Shown piece after piece: positions 32,301-44,097 of a stretch of 64,000 bases of DNA. Origin of the DNA: Acanthamoeba castellanii str. Neff. Taxonomy: Eukaryota > Discosea > Longamoebia > Acanthamoebidae. The first letter of the stretch is position 1. The number at the start of each line of letters is the position of its first letter. The position numbers were made by a program, and so were the translations under genes. A model generated the notes under the pieces. That model worked only from the letters and a program-made list of their open reading frames with translations, did no database searches and had not been told where the DNA came from. Location: positions 628,319 through 692,318 of the forward strand of contig NW_004457268.1 in NCBI RefSeq assembly GCF_000313135.1, in the 5' to 3' direction.

Positions 32301-34229
32301 GCACTTGTCCGTAGCCGCCGGCGCCCAGGAGCGGGCCGATCTCCACCTCGTCAAAGTCGATCTCCCAGTCGTCGTCCAGCCGCCGCCGCCGCCTGGTCAC
32401 CACCACCAGTACCGCGATAAACGCGCACAGCAGGCACAGCAGGGCGAGTCCTATCGCCACCGCCCCACCTGCACACATTGATCGGGTCACCATCCACCGC
32501 ACACACCACTGCCGCACGCATGCGAGGCCGGTACGTACCTGCGATTTGTGGGGCAATGCTGTCGCTGCTGGCGGGGTCGGTAAGGAAGCTCTCGCAGTAG
32601 TGTCCGCTGCGGCCGCTGTCGCACACGCACTCGTTGCGCATGCACACGCCGGCGCTGGAACAGATCTCGAGGTTGTTGGCGTCGATGCAGTTGTACAGAT
32701 CGCTCACTGGAACGCCGTCGCAGGTCAGGTTCTTCAGTTGGGCCAGAAAACGTCGCATGAGCCTCGCATCTTCCGTAGCCAGCGCAAACTTTTGTCTGTC
32801 ACGACTTATGTGAGCACACGCACACGCACGCGCACGCGCACAAAAAAAGCCTCACCTGTGTGCGATCTTCTGTGCGAGTGCGTTGGTCTGCGACCAGGAG
32901 AGGAAGTCAGCGAGCGCCCGCGCCTTCGAACAATCTCCGCCGCTCTTGTACTGGCGGTAGAAGAAGGAACCGAACGTGGCCAGTGGCCAGCTCCCCTCGC
33001 TGGCGCCTGCGTCGGGTCGGGTTAGCGCAGGCCATTGCCCCCCAAGATTCCCAGGGGGGAGGAGCGCACCCAGCAAGATGCCCGCGTATTGGGGGTTCGT
33101 GTGCGTGTCTGCGTAGTCGTGGAGCGCGCTCTGGAGTGCCTCGATGGTGGGACTCACCGCACGGCCGGCTGGATTGATGATCATCGCTGTCGCTACACCC
33201 CGCGTCTGGGAACATTGAGTGCAACGCGGCGCCGTCAGTCGCGTACAAAGCCCTACTGTGGGGGCACGAGGGGTGGTACCAGGGTGAGGTCCTGGTAGTC
33301 CCAAAAGGCGAAGGTGTAGGGCCGCGACGACAAGATCGGAATGACGCCCTCGAGATCGGCAGTGGTCACCGAGCGGTTGGTCGCGTCTTCCACAGGGAAT
33401 TGCACCAAGGCCGCTGCGCCCACCTGCAAGGCAAAGCACCGAGTGGCCACACGACGTGTGAAGGCATAGTCAGTTATCGGCGGCGACCTGGCCATATAGG
33501 CCATCAGCTCGACGAAGGCACGCACCGCTGCGGCAAAGCGCGGGACGGTGGCGCTCAGCATTTCGGTCAGCAGCTGGGTGATGGCCGAGCTGATGGACTG
33601 CGTGATCACGGTGATGGGCTGCGCGGGCAGCGCGGCGGCGACCTCGGGCGAGTTGATGGCCTGGATGCGCGGGTCGTTCCACATAGTGATCTCGTTCAGG
33701 TAGATCGACGCGATCGTCTCAAAGTCCAGCACCAGCATCATATTGTTCACCTCCGGCACATTGTATCCTGCATGCAATAAAATGGTCAATATGTTATGGT
33801 ATAATATGGGCCAATGGCATTGATTGTATATGTACCTGGAGCGAATGCGTAGACGACGACTGGGGTCAGGGCCAAGCCTTCGGTCGAAGCGTACCACTCC
33901 TCGGAGAGGCCGTTGCTCGTGGCGCCAAAGTCGACGCTGTTGGTCGCCATGCGATTCTTGGCCAGCAGCGAATTGGAGAGGTAGAATTTGATGGTGGCGC
34001 CCTCCTGCGCGCCGCTGGCGACGGCCCACGAGGTGTAGACCGAGAGCGATGGTCCCGTGCCGATGAGGTAGTCCTTGCCGAAGGCCCCCTCTCCGTTGCA
34101 CTGGACCTGGTTGAGCAGCTCGAGCGCGCTCTTGCGCACGCTCAAGTCGAGTGGCACGAAGTTGATGCCTTCCACCACCTGCGAGGCCCTGCTCGGTGTG
34201 AGATTGTGCGTGTGCGTGCGTGTGCGTGA

Positions 34230-34265
<36 letters not shown>

Positions 34266-35779
34266 GTGTGTGCGTGTGTGTGTTGGTCTGTCGCCGTACT
34301 CGTCATTGGTGAGCATCCAGGCAAGGAAGCCAAGTAATTCTTGGCTGTTGGTGCAGTCGAAGGTGGTCCAGTTCTTCCACACGGCGACGTAGTTCATGTA
34401 GGCGAACGGCCAGGAGGCCAGGCCCTCGGCGTCGGTGATGTCCGCGACCACATTGCCCTCGGCGAACTGGGTCGCGTGGGCGGCCATGGCCGCTTGGACC
34501 GAGGTCGTATTCGCCTCTACCTGGCGCCCGGCCTTGTTGATAATACGCACGAATCGCACGCCACCACCGACTGCCGTGGCATAGCGAAGAAACAGCAGAC
34601 AGTTGGGGTGTGCCTTCATGGGCAAGAGAAATGAAAGAAGGAGGTAAGTGATCGTTAGCCTTGGAGCTCGATGTGGCCACCCAAGACAAGATGTGTGCAA
34701 CGTACCCGCATCCACTCGATGCGAAGCGAGCTGCTGTAGCCGGCGTCGAACGCTCGGCCCTCCCTCGCGGGCGCCATGAGGGCAAACGAGCCGTTGGCCT
34801 CGGCTATGGCCGTGCGGAACTCCTGGCTGAAGCTGCTCAAGGCGGCCTTGGCCACGCTCATGATCGCCAGCCGGTGGTCGGGTCCGTAGCCCAGTGTAAT
34901 GGGTTCGGCCGGCAGCCGGGCGGCTACGGCCGGGTTGAGCGCTTGGATGGCGCTGTCGTTCCACATCGTGATCGCTCCGGTCCAGATGCGGCTTATTGTC
35001 TCCCTATCCATCACCTGCACAAAGACCATAACATTGACATGACAACATGGCATTAACATAGCAAACAAGAGTATTACATAGCCGCAGCAATTGTGAAAGT
35101 GTGCTGTGTGGTGTAAGCATACCAGGTTGGGATCGCCGGCGGAGGCGATTGCTGGCACGTTGTAGCCTATCACGAGAGCCTGGGCGAAGACGGGAAACTG
35201 GATCACCTGGTCGATCTCGGGCAGGTCGTCGGCGGTGATGGCTCGGTCGGTGCTCCAGAAGTCCTGCGCGTGCGCGCCGGCAGACCACGACAGCATTTAC
35301 CCACACATGTCCACCCCGTCAGTGCATGTCACCTGCGCGGCCCGGGTGATACAAATAGCGCAACAACGCTCACGAACCGCTAGCCCGGCTGTGTACGCGG
35401 TCATCGCGTCGGTGTCGTTCATCCCCTGGTAGACAAGGCTTGACAAAGAGAGACAGAGAGAGCAGAGCAGAGATGGAGGTGAGATGAGGGCGAGATGGAG
35501 GTGAGAAAGAACAGAGGGAGGACAGGATCCTGTGCAGAGAAGGGCTGGGGTGAAGTACCTGATGTCGTCGCGCACAAAGCGGTAGTCCCTGGCCCATGTC
35601 TCATAGATGCTCGTGTGGGTGAGGCCGCCCACACCGTTCAACTGCAGAGCTGCAACGCTACGTTAGCACTAGCCACAACATGATGAGGAGCGTAGTGGGC
35701 GAGACAAACCTCCCAACAGGCCGAACCACTGGACAAAAAGGAGGCTGGCAAGGAGCGCGAAGGTGTGATGCCGCAGCAT
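29384..35779 (-). CDS. receptor: two PstS-like domains, EGF, TM, kinase, cyclase, kinase (paralog A)
   Basis: Single-pass receptor. MLRHHTFALLASLLFVQWFG (35779) is a signal peptide. The outer part has two phosphate-binding-protein-like (PstS-type) lobes: DRETISRIWTGAITMWNDSA (about 35000) and IASIYLNEITMWNDPRIQAI (about 33690). An EGF-like Cys module follows (AGVCMRNECVCDSGRSGHYC, about 32610), then the span VAIGLALLCLLCAFIAVLVV (about 32430). Kinase 1 runs from IGPLLGAGGYGQVHKAVWKG through [17 protein letters not shown] and DFGLTK to about 31250. A class III cyclase follows ([39 protein letters not shown], about 31050 to 30500). Kinase 2 ([48 protein letters not shown]) ends the protein. Both kinases keep Lys, HRD and DFG. 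The cyclase lacks one metal Asp and has Asp for the usual Asn in VVDAAARI. Ligand unknown. Confidence 0.9.
34205..34283. repeat. GTGTGC/(TG)n tract in an intron
   Basis: Mixed CGTGTG units around a core of fifteen TG units, in an intron of receptor A. Alternating purine-pyrimidine throughout. Confidence 0.95.
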
Positions 35780-36463
35780 GAATGCTGCTGCTGCTAGTGT
35801 AGTGGTTGGACTAGAGTGCTCTTGGGACAATGATGCAGCCGTTCACCCGCTTGCGTCACAGATCCCCGCGTGGCCATTGGCCGTGCCAAGAGCCTTCTCG
35901 CTGCGTGTTGGCGCCACTGTCGTTGGTCCTGACCGCGGAAGAACTGCTGCGCTTGCTCTCGTCCAAAGTTGCTTGTTCATCCTTGCGGACCACGCCGACC
36001 GGTGGTCGTCGCCCTCGAAGGAGAAACGTTCCGCTGGCACCTCACTGCTCGAACCCGGAGGGCTTGGGGGGGCAGATGTGCGTACCGACTTGGCAGCACC
36101 ATTTTCTGCCCAAGGAAAAGAAAAGGAAAATGGTTTCCTTTTTCTTGGTTGGTTGGCAGAAGGAATTTAACGGAAAGTCATTCTGCCCGGTTACTGCCGG
36201 ACACCATTTTCTTTGTGCGTCCGCCGCAAGCCACTTTATCGCCCAACAGGCAGGCACACATCGATCACGCCAGCTGCACATCACCATCAATCCAACACAT
36301 CTCGTCTGTAAAGGTTAGTGTTGCTTGTACTTGCGCCTGGTGGTAGCGCAGCAGAGTGAGGTGGCGAGTGAAGAACCGCACCGCAGTATCAAGAACCTCA
36401 CAAATGGACCCTCACTGACTCAATGCGCATCATGACTGCAGATATACGATAGAACCTCACAAA
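35780..36463. promoter_or_regulatory. upstream region between receptor A and UBA1
   Basis: A 684-bp spacer between divergent starts. No gene seen. A GTAAAGGTTAG site (36308) and a CTGCAG (36436) could bound a 5'-leader intron of UBA1. AGAACCTCACAAA-ATGGA-type sequence occurs twice, just before the UBA1 start and about 60 bp upstream. Confidence 0.4.
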
Positions 36464-39400
36464 ATGGATAAGCCGGTGATTGTAAAGGAGAGCACCGATT
36501 CTGAGGGTGTGGACACTGATCTCATGTCTCGCATCATCCCCATCTTGGGTGCCGGCAACTTGAAGAAGCTTATGGGCCTGAAGGTCCTCATCTCGGGCAT
36601 CAGTGGCCTCGGTGCCGAGATCGCCAAGAACCTCATTCTCACTGGTCTGGGTGTTGTCACCATCCACGACACTGAGAAGGTCGACTGGATCGATCTTTCC
36701 TCTCACGTACGCATCGCCCTTCCCCATATCGTTCGCGCTATAATCGGTTGCATAAATTGAGGAAAAAAGGCACCTGCACGCGAGCGTACTCTTTGAATTA
36801 TTGTTTCAATGAATTGTGTCAAAGATGGATGCTTCCTGCGGCGAAGTACGTCTGTCTAATCTGTTGGTATTTTGGTGTTGAACAGTTCTACCTCACTGAG
36901 GCGGATATTGGAAAGAACCGAGCTGAGGCTTCCAAAGCCAAGCTGGCCGAACTCAATCCCTACGTCAAAGTGAACCTTTCCACTGAGCCCCTCACGGACG
37001 ACTACCTCAACCAGTTCCAGGTAACGTTCACTTCTTTTCTTCTCAAACCACTGGTCTGACCCCGTCGTGTCTCAGGTCGTGGTGTGCGTCGACTACACTT
37101 CGGAGGAGAAGCTGCTGCACGTCAGCGAGTACTGCCATGCGCATGACCCCGCCATTGTCTTCATCAAGGCCGATATCCGCGGTCTCTTCTGCAGCGTCTT
37201 CTCTGATTTCGGACCCAAGCACGTCATTTACGATAAGACTGGCGAGGAGCCCAGGCAGGCCATCATCACCTCCATCTCCAACGTACGCACAATGCTCGCT
37301 TGTGTGTCTCCAACAGCTCCTTTTCGCTGAACGACTGCATGCTGACGCGTCTGTTGCTTTACACGTGTCTACAGAGCAACCCTGCTGTGATCACCACACA
37401 CGAGGAGAAGCCTCACGGTCTGGGCGAGGGCGACTACGTCGAGTTCTGCGAGGTCAAGGGCATGGTGGAAATTAACAATCCCGACAGGGACAGCGAAGAG
37501 GCTGGCGAGAAGAAGGAGGTCAGCCCCCTCGCCGCCGTCAAGGTCCTCTCGACTAAGGGTACGCGGCCACGTGTGTGACATTTATGTACGCGCGCCACCG
37601 GTGACTGACTCAATCCGTTGGTCAACGCTTAGGTCTTTACGGTCTTGAGGTTGAGCTGGACACCACCAACTTCCAGCCCTACAGCGGCGGTGGCCTGATC
37701 AACCAGATCAAGGTTGAGGAGCACGTGTCCTTCGTACGTATTCTCTACAGCCTGCAGCCTGTCTTGTTTTCCACGGTAAGCTTACGCGCCCCAACGCAAT
37801 GCACTCAATCAGAAATCCTATCGTGAGTCGCTGGAGCACCCGGGCGAGTTCATGATCTCCGACTTTGCCAAGTTCGGTCGTGCCGAGCAGCTGCACTTTG
37901 GCTTCCAGGCGCTGCACAAGTTCCAGGCCAAGCACTCGGCTCTGCCCGAGCCCGGCAATGCCGAGCACGCCGCCGAGGTCGTCCAGATCGCCAAGGACCT
38001 CAACGCCAACGCCAATCAGGGCACCCACAAGGTCGAGGAGATCGATGAGAACCTCATCTCCAAGCTGGCCCTCACTGCTCGCGGTAACCTCAACCCGATG
38101 GCCGCCTTTGTCGGTGGTATCGTGGCCCAGGAGGTGATCAAGGTCACGGGCAAGTTCAACCCCGTCACCCAGTGGTTCTACTTCGACTCGCTTGAGTGCC
38201 TTCCCGAGCAGCCCGTCAGCGTGCCCAAGCTCGAAGGCACCCGCTACGACGGCCAGATCGCGGTCTTTGGCACCGACTTCCAGAAGCAGCTGGGTAACCT
38301 CCAGCTGTTCCTGGTCGGTGCTGGTGCTCTTGGTTGCGAGTTCCTCAAGGTATTTCTTCACCCCTCCCCTCCACTCCATAACACGAGCTTTCAGACGCAC
38401 CTACTCACCTCTTGCCTTGCCGTCGCGCGCTCACGGAAAACAGAACTTTGCGCTGATGGGCATCTCCGCGGGCGAGGAGGGCCTGCTCTCGCTCACCGAC
38501 ATGGACAACATCGAGAAGAGCAACCTCAGCAGGCAGTTCCTCTTCAGGGACTCGGACATCGGTAAGATGAAGTCAGCCTGCGCCTCGGCCGCCGCCAAGA
38601 AGATGAACCCCAACCTCCGCATCAAGGCCTCGGAGGTGCCCGTGGGCGAAGACACCGAAGACACCTGGAATGACACCTTCTGGTCGGGCCAGGACCTCGT
38701 GGTCAACGCCCTCGACAACATCAAGGCTCGTCTCTACGTTGACTCGCAGTGCGTGCGCTACCTCAAGCCGCTCCTCGAGTCCGGTACCCTGGGCACCAAG
38801 GCCAACTCGCAGGTCATCGTCCCCCGCATGACCGAGTCCTACGGCTCGTCCCGCGACCCTCCCGATACCGCCATCCCCATGTGCACCCTCAAGAACTTCC
38901 CTCACCAGATCGAGCACACCATCGAGGTACACACCGACGCGTCCCCGAAGCTCGTATTTCAAATGAGCTGCTCACCCTTCGAACGTTTTTTCGTCAACAG
39001 TGGGGGCGTGACAAGTTCGCGGGCTACTTCACCAACGCCGTCGAGGACGCCAACAACTGGGTCTCGGGCAGCGACTTCTTGGACAGGATCAAGCAGGTCG
39101 AGTCCTACGCGGCCAAGAAGGAGAGGCTTCAGTCGTGCCTGCAGCTGCTGAAGCTGTACAACTACGGCAAGGCCGACTTCCAGACTTGCGTTGAGTGGGC
39201 TCGTCTGCAGTTCGAGGAGCTATTCCACAACACCATCGCCCAGCTGCTCTACAATTTCCCTCTCGATGCCACCACCTCCACCGGTACGCCCTCCCTCTTG
39301 GTTCATGTGCTCGTCCCCACCGTTCGTCAAGCAGGAGCTCTCCTCCAACCATGATGATCCGTAAGGAGAAGATAGATAGTCTGAACAATAATAACTATTA

Positions 39401-40915
39401 AAATAACAACAAGAATATCAAACTAGTTCAATGTGGACCTAAGGCCGAGTCTGACAATGCGAGAGAGTCACTCGCTTTGTGGTTGACACTCGATTGTGGA
39501 AGAAGGTTTACTCATCCTCTCTTTAAATCACGCAGGCGCGCCCTTCTGGTCGGGTCCCAAGCGTCCCCCCACGCCTCTTAAGTTCGACCCGAACAACGCC
39601 ACCCACCTGGACTTCATCATTGCCGCTGCCAACCTCCTGGCCTTCAACTTCCACGTCCCGCAAGTCAGGGGTAACGCGACTCCTCGCCTATACAGCTTTG
39701 GCTCGTTCGTTCCGGTTTCTGGGTTCTGACACTGTTGATGTCCCGGCCTCCGCACAGATAAGGATCAGGTCAAGGAGATGGTGGGCAAGGTGCACGTGCC
39801 TCCCTTCTCCCCTCAGCAGGGAGTCAAGATCAAGTCCGGCGAAACCGACACCACCGAGGAGGGAGCCGAAGACGACGAGCAGAAGGTCGCCAACCTGATC
39901 GCCGAGTTGGGCCAACTCGACAAGGCCAAGTACCCCGTCGGCGAGAGCGGTCGTTGCTTCGAGCCGGCTCAGTTCGAGAAGGACGACGACTCCAACTACC
40001 ACATCTCCTTCATCACCCGTACGTCATCCCTTCACCACCCTTGCGTTCGTACGTGAACTTGTTAGTTCCACCCTTGCTTACGCCCACGCCTGCATGGGAC
40101 TACAGAGGCGTCGAACCTGCGTGCGGCCAACTACAAGATCCAGCCGGCCGACTTCCACAAGACCAAGAAGATCGCTGGTCGCATCATCCCGGCCATCGCC
40201 ACTACCACGGCCATGATCACCGGCCTCGTGGGCCTCGAGCTGTACAAGGTCGTCCAGGGCGCGTCGGTGCCCATTGAGCGCTACCGCAACTCTTTCGTCA
40301 ACCTGGCGCTGCCCTCGTTCGTCCAGTCGGAGCCCATGCCCTGCACCAAGAACAAGTCCGACCCGGCCAAGGGCCTCAAGTACTACCCCGAGGGCTGGAC
40401 CCTGTGGGACAACTTCGTCATCGACGAGGGCGACATCACGTTCCAGCAGCTCCTCGATCTCTTCAAGGTGCGTAATCCACGTTGTGTGTCGTGTTGCGTG
40501 TCGTGTCGTGTCGTGTCGAATTAATGGGAAGTTTTTTGACACTTTGATGGCTGGTGTGTGTCTGCAGGCCAAGCACAACCTTGAGGTGACCAGCGTGAGC
40601 TGCGGCACCACGCTCGTGTACAACCCGTACTTCCCCAACCACAAGAACCGTCTCGGCACCAAGATCTCCGAGTTTGTGCGCACGAGTGTCCCCTCCTACG
40701 ACCTCAAGGTACCACTCCCGTCTCATCATCATCATCATCTCCTTCTTGTATCAACATCGGGCTTTGTTCTTCGTCTTGATGATGCAACGATCTGACGTTC
40801 GTTTCGTTCTGCCCCACAGGACACCGACAAGCACATGTACATTGTGGTCCTGACCGAAGACGAGGAGGGCAATGACGTGGAGATCCCCGATCCCGTCATC
40901 CTCAAGTTCAAGTAA
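36464..40915 (+). CDS. UBA1: ubiquitin-activating enzyme E1
   Basis: Adenylates ubiquitin, holds it as a thioester and passes it to E2 enzymes. Start [20 protein letters not shown]. Inactive adenylation half: [20 protein letters not shown] and [17 protein letters not shown] (about 36570 to 36700), then [20 protein letters not shown]. Active adenylation half: [17 protein letters not shown] (about 38300), [20 protein letters not shown] with the ATP-binding Arg motif, and [20 protein letters not shown]. Catalytic Cys in [18 protein letters not shown] (about 38880). The second catalytic-cysteine half-domain follows ([20 protein letters not shown]), then [39 protein letters not shown] (about 40200) and the C-terminal ubiquitin-fold domain end at ILKFK. 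Thirteen or more exons; full domain order and length (about 1,060 residues) match canonical UBA1. It supplies activated ubiquitin to any SCF or Cullin-3 system using the F-box and BTB proteins nearby. Confidence 0.97.
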
Positions 40916-41369
40916 GGCGAGTCAGTCAGGCGGCATTGATGTCAGGGCACAGTGCCTTCACGTTGTGTTCAACCACAAACATCAGCAACATGACGCATCC
41001 TCGCGTTTTCTCTCTTCGTCGTCTTGTTGTTGGCTGCCTCGTGATGGCACGCGTGGTATTTGGCGCAGCGCCAACAGCGAAATTTCGGGCTAAACTGGTG
41101 AAGGCGGAAGCAAGCAAAGAACAGTGTTCAAGGAACGGTTTTGGCCTGTCGGCCACGACTGTGAAGTACTTTGCTCGGTATGGAAGGCAATAGAGCGAAG
41201 GCAACCTATGGGCACTGCCTGTTAGAGACAACAAGCCAGGTACAGGAAGAGGAGGATTTGAATTCGTTGAATTGCTTGCTCCAAGATTTTGTGAAGATGA
41301 ACAACAAGGGAGCGTTTTCTGACATTTTGGAGTGTTGTTGGTTCTGGAAGAGGCAGGTGAGAGGATAAT
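40916..41369 (+). other. spacer between UBA1 and the TBC gene
   Basis: 454 bp between two plus-strand genes. Short open frames exist on both strands, but codon bias is weak and no motif is seen. It should hold the UBA1 3' end and the TBC gene promoter. Confidence 0.45.
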
Positions 41370-43319
41370 ATGGAAGAGGCAGTGCTCGCTGTTGCCGGCA
41401 ACAGTACTGCCAATTGGGTGCACGCTCGGTTTGGCTTCGTCTGCCCTGCTCAGCACAGCAGGTACCCTTCACCTTCTACACCTCCACTTCTTCGCCTGCT
41501 TATGGTGCGGCCGTGTATTCACCCGTTCCCCGTGCCAACGCGCAGCGAGACCGAAGCTGAGGCTGTGAGTCGGCGCAAGGAGGCGAAGCGCGAGCCCGAG
41601 TGGGCCGAGCTGCTGGGGTCATGGGAGAAGCACCACTGGAAGATCAAGACTGTACGTTTCCTTTCCTCTTCTCTCTCTCTCTCATGTAGCCACCGCACGT
41701 GCAACACACACACACACACACACACACGAATCCTCTTTCCTTCACACGCACTTCCTTCACAAGCCTCGTGCTCCTCTTATTCAATCATCTCACTGTTCGG
41801 GCTGCGCAGTTGAGAAGGCTCGCGCTGAAGGGCATCCCGAACTCCCTCCGAGGCCAGGCTTGGCAGCGCCTGACGCTGTCCGCAGACCTGCGCGCCGCGC
41901 ATGGACCCGGCTGCTACCAGGTTCGCCAACTTCCAACGCACACGCACACGCACCACCGCACACGCACACGCACACGCACGCATGTGTGTGGGGCCTCATG
42001 CTTTACATTCATGTCTTCAGGCAATGCTCGACGGAGAGAGCCAGTGCGTGGAGAGGATCGGCAGGGACCTGCCCCGAACCTTTCGCCAGCACGTGCTTTT
42101 CAAGGATGCGCATAGCCCGGGCCAGCAGTCTCTCCGCAACCTGTTGTTGGTACTTACGACCCCGCACACACCGCACATGCACCTCGCGCGTTACGAACTC
42201 GAATGGGAGCTGACACTTTGATCGATCAAAAGGCCTACTCTGTGTACAATCCAACTGTGGGCTACTGCGGCGGTATGATGTCCATCGCAGCCATTCTCTT
42301 GATGCATATGCCCGAAGAAGAGGTACACCACCATACGGGCCACCACACGGCACACACGGCACACACGACTGATGATGGCGGCGGTGGTGGTGGTTTGCAG
42401 GCTTTTTGGGTGTTTGTGCGATTAACCCTCGACCGCAACTTGGAGCCGCTGTACGTGCGTTCGCTACTCGGCCTCAAGCAGTGCCTCCACGTTTTGGACC
42501 GGCTCCTGGCCGTCTTTTTGCCCGACCTCGCCCGGCACCTTGTACGTGGTCATCGCCGGTATCATCACCACTATCATCGATGCCTTGTACTCACAGAGGC
42601 CCGCGTACGCCTCGCCTTGTGGCACCTCTCCAACAGAGTACAGAGGAGATCGACACCAACATGTTTGCCGCGCGGTGGTTCCTCACGCTGTTCACCCACA
42701 GCCTACCTTTTTCCGCGGTCGTCCGCTTTTTCGACGCCTTCGTTGTCGACGTACGTCCCCCGCTCCTGACTCCGCCGAGTTGCTCCTGAGCTCACTCAAG
42801 GGCGTATGCCGCGCGTCATGTGTGTCATGTGTGTCATGTGTGTGTCGTCATGGTTTGTTTTAGGGCTTTGACGCGCTTTTCATTATGACCATCGCCCTAC
42901 TGGGGCTGTTGGCGGATCACATCAAGACGCTCAAGATGGACCAAATCCTACGATTCTTGCACACCGAACTCGAGCGGGTACCGCTGCCACGCACTACGCA
43001 ATCAATCAATGTTGAACGTCCGCGTGCGCGCAGCTGATGTGTTCTTATTCTCACGCGCGTGTGCGCTTACGTGGTACGTTCTTTGTTCGTAGGGTGAACT
43101 GCTGGACGTCGAGAGGCTGATGAAGCGATACGCGAAGATGAGCACACGAGTCAGGTCCAAGGCGCACCACTTTTCCAGGCAGCATCGCGCTCTCCTGGTG
43201 CGACCCCCACACCCACCCCTCCCCTTCATCAGCCACCCTCTAACCAGCGGTCCTTGTGCCACAAGGAGCGCGAGGGAGTCGAGTTAGTGTCGGCGAACAA
43301 GGAACAGGGACCCGGGTAG
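41370..43319 (+). CDS. TBC-domain (Rab-GAP-like) protein with altered Q finger
   Basis: TBC proteins speed GTP hydrolysis on Rab GTPases in membrane traffic. The ORF from ATG 41370 gives an N-terminal region ending EWAELLGSWEKHHWKIKT; an internal Met (MVRPCIHPFPVP) is an alternative start. TBC blocks in order: LRRLALKGIPNSLRGQAWQR (about 41815), ERIGRDLPRTF with the Arg finger (about 42052), QQSLRNLLL joined by splicing to AYSVYNPTVGYCGGMMSIAA (about 42234), AFWVFVRLTLDRNLEPLYVR, FAARWFLTLFTHSLPFSAVV (about 42665), then GFDALFIMTIALLGLLADHI. A short basic C-terminal exon ends at 43319. The usual YCQGM reads YCGGM, so the catalytic Gln is Gly. Family is secure; GAP activity is doubtful. Confidence 0.87.
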
Positions 43320-44097
43320 TGCCCCCCCCCCTCTCCCTACACTGATCGCGCCGCCATCAGCAATCGACCATTCAGAGTAAAGCTTTACGTGGGGTGAAGT
43401 GTCTGGGTGCTTGGTGCTTGACTTTCGCTCGGGCACATCGGAGCGCCTGATGACGCACGCGCACAGAACGCAGAACGCGCACGCGCAGGGATCATCGCAC
43501 GGACCTTCCGGCCATTCGTCGCAGTGAGAGGAGTGCGCACCGACCCCGGTGTTGGTGGCGCCTTGTTCGCCAGCTCAGGGAACCCTCAAAGACCATGTGC
43601 TCGACACGGTTGCCTGTTGATGAGGTTGGCCGTAACAACGAAATGCTATTTTCGCCTTTGCAACCCGACCAGCGGCCAATCGCAAACAAGGAATGTAAGT
43701 TATGATGTTATGTAGCGTCGGTGTGTCGGTTGCCAACACACATTGTCCGGGTGATCAATTAACTCCGGTGTGTCTCGCAGTCCAAAACGCGACATTCCAG
43801 TCTTCCCGCGGTCTGATTGGTTGGTTGAAAGCAGGCGGAGCCAAAACGGGAACCAATCGTGCCATGCAGCGCCCGATCGGGACATGGCAGCAAATCCGGA
43901 GGGGTGAGCGTGGCCCTTCAACCTGGTCCATCACCCATGCGCCCCACCAGCACGTACCCCAGTCGCCTCTTCATCACCATGGCGCTCCGAGGCGATTTTT
44001 TTGAACTCTCTCCGTACCGGTCCTCCTCTTCTTCTTTGTTCAACACGCGGCCGAGGCAAGCACACACAACCGACAACACAAGGCGCGGCCGGCAAAC
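43320..44097 (+). promoter_or_regulatory. spacer upstream of receptor B
   Basis: 778 bp without a gene I can support. CCAAT pentamers occur at 43676 (plus), 43816 (as ATTGG) and 43853 (plus), within 425 bp of the receptor start, and could be promoter boxes. No TATA box seen. Confidence 0.35.

Noticed and set aside
35778..36346. Overlapping plus-strand frames upstream of UBA1
   Set aside because: Weak codon bias and no motifs; the region fits a divergent promoter and 5' leader.
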